Source: Jimgerdemannia flammicorona (Eukaryota > Mucoromycota > Endogonomycetes > Endogonales > Endogonaceae). Taken from it: a stretch of 11,693 bases of DNA. Shown here in pieces: positions 1 through 6,634 of the stretch. How positions within the stretch are numbered: the first letter of the stretch is position 1; the number at the start of each line of letters is the position of its first letter. The notes under the pieces are model-generated. The model was not told the DNA's origin, searched no databases, and was given only the letters and a program-made list of their open reading frames with translations. The stretch spans positions 1 through 11,693 of the forward strand of contig RBNI01006136.1 in NCBI GenBank assembly GCA_003990745.1, read 5' to 3'. The position numbers and the translations under genes are program-made.

Positions 1-1
1 G

Positions 2-196
2 GGGGGAGAGCACAAAGAAAGCGAGGTGAAGGCGAGTATGATCGACACGGCGCGGGCGATTTGGTCGACGCGTCGGGCCGCGTGCGCGAGTGAGTTTATA
101 ACGTACCATGAGTTGCATAAGCTCGCTCTTAAGTCTGGCGAAGAAACAAAGTGCGGATTTACGCGGGAAGCAGGGGAATTAGGAGGAGTCTTGTGA
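2..196 (+). CDS. Possible C-terminal coding exon, partial at left edge
   Basis: The frame is open from base 2 to a TGA at 194-196 (64 codons), so any gene would begin outside the window. An internal ATG at 38 would give only 52 residues. The stretch is CpG-rich and its translation is mixed-charge; the end, with ITYHELHKLA and later GELGGVL, loosely recalls the winged-helix part of COR/Roco-type proteins, where a helix is followed by an L..LGV strand. That resemblance comes from memory and is weak. A GTGAGT within the frame near 89-94 could be a donor splice site, which would shorten the exon. I do not assign a function; it may be a chance open frame in GC-rich DNA. Confidence 0.22.
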   Translation, partial: GGEHKESEVKASMIDTARAIWSTRRAACASEFITYHELHKLALKSGEETKCGFTREAGELGGVL

Positions 197-1004
197 GACA
201 AAAAAACACGCGTCATCACAACATTAAAGTGTTCTCCCACTGTTAAACGATCTATCAGCGCCATTCTCCGTCCCAACTCACTCCAAATCACACACACCTC
301 TTCGTGACGGAGAATCCATCTGACGACGATCCAACAGGAGCAGTTGGTTTTGTTGGCGCGGCGAGCGACTGGTTGAGTTGTTGTTCCATAATGGCGCGTC
401 TACTTGTCTTTGGTCTTGACGTGGATGGGTTGTGCGTGCGTGAGTTTGTGTGGTGCTGTGTGTACGTGTCGATGGGACGTACGAGGAGAAGGGGGAAATG
501 GCAAACGCGTTGTCGCAGCAAAGTGTCACGGGGGACGCGAGTGTTGGCTTTTCAGGGGCGTTATGCTTACGTCACCTGATGACAGACAGCGAATCACGTG
601 TTAGGGGTTCACGAAACTTTCGTTAGGCTGATTATTACTAATTATTATTAATGCATACTATTCAGGAGGCATCCACCGGTTCACTGAAAAATAATCCCGG
701 AGAAAATTTGAACAGCTTGGTAGAGAAGCCATGTCGAGATCTGGCGCGCCGATTTATTCATATATATTAGAAGGCAGTTCTCGACATCCTTCGCGTCTTC
801 TTTTCTGCAAAATACTGACTCAAAATTTGATTTGATGTTACGAATACACAAACTTAACGCAAGATTGTGGCCGGTTTATTAGTGTTACAGTTCACCTTTA
901 CTAAAAAGAATACTGATATACCCACATCGCGCCACGACACGTATTACGCCAGCACCGCCTCTCTAACATGACGTAACAAGAACCCGTTTATGCATGCAAC
1001 TTTG
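197..1004. other. Host intergenic DNA, no supported gene
   Basis: Open frames overlap on both strands between 278 and 604 (66-91 residues), but none shows a recognisable motif, and several frames compete over the same bases, as expected by chance. The rest is mixed-composition DNA with scattered AT-rich runs. Spliced exons could be hidden here; no convincing donor and acceptor pair joins recognisable coding pieces. Confidence 0.5.
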
Positions 1005-1010
1005 TTTATT
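1005..1010 (-). promoter_or_regulatory. Candidate polyadenylation signal AATAAA (minus strand)
   Basis: TTTATT on the plus strand reads AATAAA on the minus strand, about 90 bases beyond the stop codon (1099-1101) of the minus-strand gene. Position and orientation suit 3'-end formation of that gene. A second copy lies near 874. The hexamer is common in AT-rich DNA, so support is only positional. Confidence 0.3.
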
Positions 1011-1098
1011 GATGATTCAAAGTCAGGTACCAAAACGTGATTAGCGCAGAGAACTTAAAAATCCCCCCCCCCGTTTCATCGTAATACGGTAAAGAAAT

Positions 1099-1821
1099 TC
1101 AATAGCATGTTGCTTCCCAAACGTCAGAGTCTCCACTGTCGCTCAGCTCGACATTTTCATTCAATTCCACCGGGTCCATCGGTTGATTTTGCTCCATGTG
1201 TTTATAAATTTTGGGGGTGTCATCGTGAGCAATCTTCATGGCATGCTTCTGAACAACATCTTCGTGCATCTCCGGGACGTTATCTGCTATCAGTTCCATA
1301 TCGCCATTCTTCTCAATCGAGCCCTTATGATCGAGATCATCGCGCACATCCGAGAGGGCAGCATCGTTAACTTCCAACTGGACATGTTTGTGCACCTCGA
1401 GAGCGTCATGCTGGATTGGCCTCACAAAGTGTTTCCTGGAAATATGTTCGCGCATCTCCGGAACCTTGTCCGGCTCCTCCCTCACACCCTGGATACTTTT
1501 GCGGGTGGTCTCGACCCAGGTGCTGTATTTGCAGAGACTGCACTTGAGCTCGAGGTGGATAGCCTCGTGATGGTAATACCAATGGTCCCGAATGGTGGCG
1601 TAAGGAGAATTTCTCGGGAGGACTTGGCTGGCTGAATACAACAGCGCTGAGATCTCATCCTTGTTGACATGGACACAGATCTCCGTCTCGCAAACTTGGC
1701 AGATTATCTTCTTCTCGATCAGGTTGGTCATTCTGGTAATATGTATGGAATGGGATGGGCAGAATGCTTGACGAGGTTCGGTCTTGTTGCTAGATATATA
1801 GTGTCGAATTTTAGAAAGCAT
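1099..1821 (-). CDS. Hypothetical protein with two BED/C2H2-like zinc-finger units and internal repeats
   Basis: Uninterrupted 240-residue frame ending in TGA at 1099-1101. Two cysteine pairs, C41-x2-C44 and C94-x2-C97, are each followed after a long linker by paired histidines (H80 with H84/H85; H126 with H131). This gives a C-x2-C-xn-H-x3-5-H arrangement like BED or long-linker C2H2 fingers. The histidine segments resemble each other (IRDHWYYHH and MREHISRKH). A third version near residues 182-193 (VPEMHEDVVQKH) has lost one histidine. Residues 120-153 and 182-215 align without gaps as a repeat of about 34 residues. The tail is acidic. No signal peptide or membrane segment is seen. The first ATG is at 1821, but the ATG at 1731 (residue 31), with A at -3 and just before the first finger, is an equally good start. 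Function unknown; DNA or protein binding is inferred from the finger pattern. A 150-residue plus-strand frame (1183-1635) overlaps it without recognisable motifs. Confidence 0.5.
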   Translation of the reverse strand: MLSKIRHYISSNKTEPRQAFCPSHSIHITRMTNLIEKKIICQVCETEICVHVNKDEISALLYSASQVLPRNSPYATIRDHWYYHHEAIHLELKCSLCKYSTWVETTRKSIQGVREEPDKVPEMREHISRKHFVRPIQHDALEVHKHVQLEVNDAALSDVRDDLDHKGSIEKNGDMELIADNVPEMHEDVVQKHAMKIAHDDTPKIYKHMEQNQPMDPVELNENVELSDSGDSDVWEATCY

Positions 1822-2424
1822 GACATGCTTTCGATTTGCATTCCATGGATTGACATCATGTTCCTGTATCGACCAAAGGATCAGATATGACGATATGCGG
1901 ACGCTAACTTGTGTTTCACGTCAATATCCTTTTGATACATATTCCATCATGGAGAAAATTATGTCACTGACAACGTACATCGAAGCGTATTTCTATCAGA
2001 TTTAGGATGTCGTTGCCAAGCATTGCTCCTGACTGTCCTTGTTGTGTCTACCATTCTTATTTGACACTACCTTACTTGGGTATGGGCAATGACTTTCTAA
2101 AATTTCAAAATGAATAATGATTGTATCTCCGACGACCAAACAATCTGACCAAAGAAATGTTGACATCAAAGGTCGGAAAGCGAAAGAAAATAGGGGGAGA
2201 GAAAATATTTGTCTCGCGTTTCTTAGTCTGCACAATATGATAACCGAAGACTCAGGCGTCACAAAATCTCACCTGGTACCAGTACCATAGAGTACTGGTG
2301 TCATACATCACATATATACATTTAAGTATAGTTTTATGATGGGGTATTGTTGTGTGTTCTGAGATATATCACGTACCATTATCCCCAACTTTTTTCGTAA
2401 TGCCTTTTCGTGTCCGTGTGTTCG

Positions 2425-2478
<54 letters not shown>

Positions 2479-2823
2479 TCGAAGTGTCGTAGGACAACGA
2501 GGCGGGTTAGTGAATACTGTCGAGGTGGATGCGCCCTACGCAGCGATGTATTCGACGACATCACAAATATTACAAAACCACTGAAGAAATTAGAGTGAAC
2601 GGTGTACAATTACATAAATGTCATGTAGAAAAATGATGATATTGGTGGTTTGCATGTAGTGCTCTAAATTTCCATTCGAATCTAGCCTTTGATGACATCA
2701 ATGTGATCAAGTGGCTACATTGAAAGCGAGATGTTGGGCAGCAGAATTGGCGGGGTCATGTTTTGGCTAGGGCGCGTACCCTCTTTAAAATGAAGAGAGG
2801 AACACGCACAGTTCGTGCGTTTG
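1822..2823. other. Host intergenic DNA with A-tract and small hairpin, no supported gene
   Basis: Short frames (for example 2002-2262 minus) carry no motif I recognise. The stretch includes an 8-bp perfect hairpin at 2278-2299 (ACCAGTAC / GTACTGGT, 6-base loop) and a homopolymer A-tract. Upstream of the minus-strand gene, a TATA-rich patch lies near 1792-1801 (ATATATAG), a possible core promoter if translation starts at 1731, but it falls inside the longer reading frame. Confidence 0.45.
2425..2473 (+). repeat. Homopolymer A-tract, about 49 bases
   Basis: An uninterrupted run of A follows GTGTTCG and precedes TTGATTCGAAG. It could be the tail of an old retro-insertion or a simple homopolymer. 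The flanks share only TTCGAA, too short to call a target-site duplication, and no element body is recognisable upstream. Exact length is likely unreliable in assemblies. Confidence 0.9.
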
Positions 2824-3046
2824 ATTCCATCACACAATGTTTTAAACAGTTCTGACATTCCTTCGAGATTCAGCTCTATCAATGTCATGCTCAGTGTTGA
2901 TGTCATTACCTTTAAAACGTACAAGGGACAAAAGAACATGAAGACATCTTGAGCTCAATTCTATCACGCAGTTGCATACAATGTTTCGCACACTTTGAAG
3001 ATTCAGCTGCGATTGTACCTCGAGAATTTGTTGTTCCATACTCAGT
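2824..3046. repeat. Imperfect local duplication (2824-2897 and 2958-3046)
   Basis: Two diverged copies share in the same order ATTCYATCAC, a CAATGTTT block, GATTCAGCT and CTCAGT, with indels between. On the minus strand both lie in short open frames (2715-2939, 2842-3081, 2912-3184) that encode no recognised domain. It may be a duplicated and decayed exon, or chance-level similarity; the shared blocks are short. Confidence 0.3.
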
Positions 3047-3316
3047 TGGGAAACTGGCCAGGAAGACAAGTCGTGGATCAAGTGGATGCCCTTCCAGTTC
3101 CATGTACTCTGAAGAAGGCATGGGAACTGACTGTAATGCGTTTATAAGTGTGACCTCTGCCTCTTTTCTCACCACCGTCAGCACTCAAGGTCGCTCATTG
3201 CGGCCGTCAAGAGTGATCTACACGCACTCCACTTTTTCCGGCCCCATCGCCGGTCGGGCCTTGCGCTCGCGCCGTCCGCGTTGATCTGTTTCTCGTTCCT
3301 AAGCAAGATACTCTTC

Positions 3317-3399
3317 GCCCTGCTCGCCAACTCAGAACGGCGACTCGTCCCGTTGCTGCGGGCGTGTGGTGTGGGTGGAAATCCCACGCAGGGCTTTTT
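3317..3399 (+). ncRNA. tRNA-like cloverleaf with T5 terminator (degenerate tRNA or tRNA-like RNA)
   Basis: The outer 7-bp stem is perfect: GCCCTGC (3317-3323) with GCAGGGC (3388-3394). A 5-bp stem with a 7-base loop, GTGGG/CCCAC (3371-3387), abuts it exactly where a tRNA T-arm lies. A first internal arm pairs TCGCC (3324-3328) with GGCGA (3339-3343) around a 10-base loop. A middle hairpin is possible either as CCCG/CGGG (3349-3362) or as GCGAC/GTTGC with a 7-base loop (3340-3356). TTTTT at 3395-3399 would suit RNA polymerase III termination. Against a working tRNA: the T-loop is TGGAAAT rather than TTCRANY, the D-loop lacks GG, the anticodon loop lacks U33, and the B-box matches at only 8 of 11 positions. 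I read it as a tRNA-derived pseudogene or a tRNA-like structured RNA; no amino-acid identity can be given. Confidence 0.35.
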
Positions 3400-4802
3400 A
3401 TATTTTGTTCATAACAAATAACAGCTACCCGTCTCCTCCGATCGCCTTTTTAATAAATAGCATAGCACTCCTCTCTCAGAAACCTGTCCGTGCATATTCA
3501 AGCCGTCGACGCCTTTTTCATTTCACTGATACGTGGAGGACGTGAGTAGGAATTTCGATCTTCATTGCCGTCACGAAACGCTCAGTGCGGGAATGTTCCT
3601 CTGACATTGTCGATGCCGCGGCACATGTGCAACTCACGTATATATTTCAATCGGAAAGTACGCGAGATGGTTTTTTGGGCATCATGCTTTCGAACCTCTC
3701 TCCGGGCTTAGACGCGGTAGGACTAGGAAACACGAGGTTCATGCTGAGAAGCGTTTTATGCCTTTTATTTTATTTTTTACAATTTTATTTGATTGTTTTT
3801 TACTACGCTTAACGCCCTCACAACTCCACCTCTATGAAACCCAGGCTCTCCTCCTTGTTCGCGCGCTGCTTGGTTGTTGAAGGAAATTTGGATGCCTCGT
3901 CGTACAACAACATTGAAAAGGGTGAATATTTGCTTTATACTAGCGAGGTAGAGGGTTCTAGTCAAATCTAAAACCAAACAAGCGGGAGCGATTTGTTTTG
4001 AGTTAACGTAAGCGGAATGGCTAACGACGGCAAAAGACAGGTTGATAAAGACACTCAATCCGCTCTTCTTATAGTCGTCTGTGAGCCGCACAACCTTGCA
4101 CGAAAGGATAGCGTGAGATGCAAGGAGATGGCTGTCGGCGTCGTTCAACGATGGCAGATAGCGTCGAGAATTTATGATTTAAGATACGTAATCAATGAAC
4201 AGGGTTTTTATGGTAGTGCTTCGAGCTATCGCAAAGGAGGAAAGATTTGAAAGACTATCGTTGTGAATTGAAGAGAAAGAGGGGGGAATCGAATTCGTGA
4301 AAGGCAACAAAAGCCCACCTCGCACTATGTATGACGTGAAGGGTCGGTTGACGCAACGCATATTTGTAGATAGCGGAAATGAAGTCGGTTGGGCATTAGC
4401 TGACTGTCAATTCTGACTCAAGCACGGTTTGCACTCCGGAATATTATTTTTTGTCATTAATAATATAGCACCATATACTTGTTGCGTATACAATGTCATA
4501 AAAAATAGCACTTCAAACATTGTGACGCAGTTTTATAGCCCAACCAACCAACATTTCGCACATACGCCCTAATATTCTTAGTTCGTTTTACATTTAAATT
4601 TGCACAAAATATAAATTGATTATAAGTAACTTATATAATGTATATATATAACGGCATGCAAATTTGCATGTTATGACAATGAACTAAGGAATATATATAC
4701 ATGTAAACATAGTTACCCCCTCTTAACAGCGCGTGCCAAGTTTGTGCCTGCCGAGTTATGCTAAGTACAAACAGTTGTCCTGAACACAAACAGTGTGTTC
4801 AC
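3400..4802. other. Host intergenic DNA, no supported gene
   Basis: Small frames (3585-3812 plus, 3777-4148 minus, 4017-4250 plus) overlap one another and show no motif or repeat. The minus-strand 123-residue frame is mildly hydrophobic but unrecognised. AT content rises from about 4435 onward while CpG is still present, so the composition is unlike the block that starts after 4904. AATAAA occurs near 3451 on the plus strand. Confidence 0.45.
4655..4670. repeat. Perfect 16-bp palindrome containing octamer-like ATGCAAAT on both strands
   Basis: CATGCAAATTTGCATG is its own reverse complement, and outer ATAA/TTAT extends it imperfectly to about 4646-4675. It follows a TATATATA run. ATGCAAAT is the POU-factor octamer in animals; whether this host has such factors is unknown. 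Cruciform or dimeric protein-binding roles are only possible readings. Confidence 0.6.
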
Positions 4803-4851
4803 AGAGCACACAGAGCAGCGGGACTTTGAGTCCGTTAAATAAAAATAAAAA

Positions 4852-4891
<40 letters not shown>

Positions 4892-4903
4892 ACACAGAGC
4901 AGC
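4803..4903 (+). mobile_element. Ultra-short poly(A) retro-insertion with 17-bp target-site duplication
   Basis: The 17-mer AGAGCACACAGAGCAGC occurs at 4803-4819 and again at 4887-4903. Between them lie 67 bases: a 21-base body (4820-4840) containing the perfect hairpin GGACT-TTG-AGTCC, then A-rich sequence with interspersed T, ending in about 34 A. Direct repeats of this length around a 3' A-tail are the signature of target-primed reverse transcription by LINE machinery. The body is too short to classify: a severely 5'-truncated LINE or SINE, or a fragment of another RNA. The hairpin resembles the anticodon arm of tRNA-Gln(TTG), which may be coincidence. The leading A of the second copy could belong to the tail, making the duplication 16 bp. 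Confidence 0.85.
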
Positions 4904-5086
4904 ACATACCAAATTAGTCATACATACTTAGCCAAAATCCATGAACCATTACTTAGCCAATATGTATAAATACTCCAGCAATTATATGAAATAAATCAGC
5001 TCTTAGTTAAGTACAAAATACAAGAAGTCCCCTCTCTATACATATTCTCTTTGAGTTCTTAGTAATGATACCTAAGTTACTCTAGT

Positions 5087-5094
5087 ATTCTGAC
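5087..5094. repeat. Left copy of 8-bp target-site duplication ATTCTGAC
   Basis: Abuts the left terminus of the inverted-repeat element; the partner is at 5678-5685 directly outside the right terminus. Confidence 0.55.
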
Positions 5095-5209
5095 TAGTAC
5101 TCTGAATGAGTTGATTCAGATCAGATTCGAATTCCATCCAGATCATCTGGATGGATTTGAATCAACCATTGTTTTGATTTCCAAAGTAGACAATTAAATG
5201 TTTACATCA

Positions 5210-5326
5210 ATAACTCTATGAATAATCATCCAATTTTGATGATCTTGGTGTCATTTGAAAGCTCTTAATAAGGCCTTTCTAATGATACCAAGAACATTGA
5301 AATTGGATCATGCGTTGCTGAGTTAT
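5210..5326. repeat. Nested imperfect palindrome, left arm copy (117 bp)
   Basis: This sub-region of the left arm is itself a palindrome centred near 5268; 43 of 58 positions pair by hand alignment. Conserved blocks are ATAACTC/GAGTTAT at the edges, CCAATTT/AAATTGG, TCTTGGT/ACCAAGA and GAAAG/CTTTC near the centre. It is repeated in inverted orientation at 5410-5530. Confidence 0.75.
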
Positions 5327-5339
5327 CAAGGAAACCATC

Positions 5340-5389
5340 TGACTCACCGATTTTGGAAATTATTTGACTTGCTGATTTTGGAAATTTTA
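5340..5389 (+). repeat. Two tandem 25-bp direct repeats in the centre of the inverted-repeat element
   Basis: Units 5340-5364 and 5365-5389 agree at 20 of 25 positions and share the core GATTTTGGAAATT. Three of the five differences are C/T or A/G transitions in the segment CACC versus TGCT. They form the spacer between the two arms. Confidence 0.7.
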
Positions 5390-5409
5390 TCAAAAGAACA
5401 TTTTCTTTA

Positions 5410-5530
5410 ATAGCTCGGCAATGTGTAATCCGATTTTAACATTCTTGATATCATTAGAAAGGCCTTATTAAGGGCTTTCCAATGATACTAAGATCATCAA
5501 AATTGGATAATTACATATTCATTGAGTTAT
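5410..5530. repeat. Nested imperfect palindrome, right arm copy (121 bp)
   Basis: Inverted copy of 5210-5326 with the same block order (AGCTC/GAGTTAT edges, GAAAG-CCTTATTAAGG-GCTTTC core). Identity continues outward past the palindrome edge into the 29-bp perfect inverted match, so the pair arose by inverted duplication of a larger unit. Confidence 0.75.
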
Positions 5531-5677
5531 TGATGTAAACATTTAATTGTCTAATTTAGAAATCAGATTCAAATCAATCTGGATGGGATTCAAATCTCAT
5601 CCAAGTTGATCCAGATGAGATTCAATCCAAATCAATCTGAATCTAATCCAGATTAAATTGACTTGTTCAGAGTACTA

Positions 5678-5685
5678 ATTCTGAC
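5678..5685. repeat. Right copy of 8-bp target-site duplication ATTCTGAC
   Basis: Identical to 5087-5094 and directly adjacent to the right terminus of the inverted-repeat element. Confidence 0.55.
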
Positions 5686-5686
5686 T

Positions 5687-6590
5687 AAACTTCAGAAGTC
5701 TAGCTAACTTCTATCAAACTAAGAATCAGTATATAAATCTAAAAAGGAAATCTCTTTAAATCTGAATTATAAGAGATTCAGTCTATATATAGAAAGAACA
5801 AGTCTCTTAGTAACTATAGTTATTGAAAAAGAATAGTACTATTATTTTTATTATAAAAAAACTATACTTTCTCTATCTTAATATATATAATTAAATAAAA
5901 GAATAATTAAAAGACTTCTTGATATATATATATATTAAGTTTCTATATATTATCTTATTATCTAAGCTATTTAAAATAAGCTTAGGGTAGTTATAAGTAT
6001 TATATATTACAACTTGATAGTAGTAGAATTCTAAACTAAGATAGTATTATAACTCTCTATAAGTTAGAATTAAGACTCAATCTCAGATAGGAGAAAATCC
6101 AGAACTAATTATAGATAACTCAAGAGTTGATTCATAAATAAGAATCTATTTAGCAGTAGTCATTAGAATTAGGTAGAGCTAGAAAACCACTAATCAAAAT
6201 CTCAATCAATAGTTAGAAAATTAAACTTACTAGAATCTATATAAAATATTTAAAAATTACTACTCAGATCTTAGAAATACCTATAGCTATAGATATATCA
6301 TAGATTCAATATCTTTATCTGAAGTTATACTAATATTATTAAGATATCAGAATTAACTACTATAGCTACTTAGATATTCTTAAATCATATCTTTAAAATC
6401 TCTACTATAGTATAAATAGCTATCAAAGAGTAGATTAAATCCAGGCATAATCTTTCTCCAGTAACATTCAGATTATATAAACTTCTGACAATACTAAAGA
6501 TATTATTTTTTAGAAAAAAGATACTAATAATATGGTAACAGATGAGTATTCTGAGATATATATATACTAGATAGGGTAACCATAGTACAT
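5687..6590. other. AT-rich, CpG-free stretch without recognised gene or element
   Basis: Low GC, many TATATA runs, and no CpG seen. Stops occur in all frames and no long open frame exists. Unlike the LINE that follows, purines are not in excess, so it is probably a different sequence, heavily mutated: an older repeat, or the flank in which the LINE inserted. The change to purine-rich sequence near 6590 is the best guess for the LINE 5' boundary. Confidence 0.5.
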
Positions 6591-6634
6591 TTAACTAGCA
6601 GTATGTAGAGAGGAGTTATAACTTAGAGAGAAGT

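Larger units (their letters stand above)
5095..5677. mobile_element. 583-bp inverted-repeat element, hAT-like MITE candidate
   Basis: The 12-bp termini TAGTACTCTGAA (5095-5106) and its complement (5666-5677) match perfectly. Immediately outside, ATTCTGAC occurs at 5087-5094 and 5678-5685: an 8-bp direct repeat, the size made by hAT transposases, whose termini often begin YAG. The arms are long and imperfect; the best block is a perfect 29-bp inverted match (5188-5216 with 5524-5552). No transposase is encoded, so it would be non-autonomous. The next base outside also matches, so a 9-bp duplication (as for Mutator-type elements) with an 11-bp terminus is an alternative. The superfamily is inferred from these end features only. 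Confidence 0.6.

Noticed and set aside
1063..1072. C10 homopolymer as a functional element
   Set aside because: A short homopolymer run without any associated structure; probably simple-sequence noise.
2425..2473. A-tract as a second retro-insertion with target-site duplication
   Set aside because: Flanks share only TTCGAA and no element body or matching longer repeat was found upstream.
2949..3284. Plus-strand 111-residue open frame
   Set aside because: It has no ATG start, overlaps several minus-strand frames and runs into CpG-rich sequence; translation is S/R-rich without a recognised domain.
3777..4148. Minus-strand 123-residue open frame
   Set aside because: No motif, overlapped by other frames, ends inside a T-rich run; not distinguishable from chance.
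4820..4840. tRNA-Gln gene at the GGACTTTGAGTCC hairpin
   Set aside because: Only an anticodon-arm-like hairpin is present; no acceptor, D-arm or T-arm surrounds it, and the target duplication begins directly upstream.
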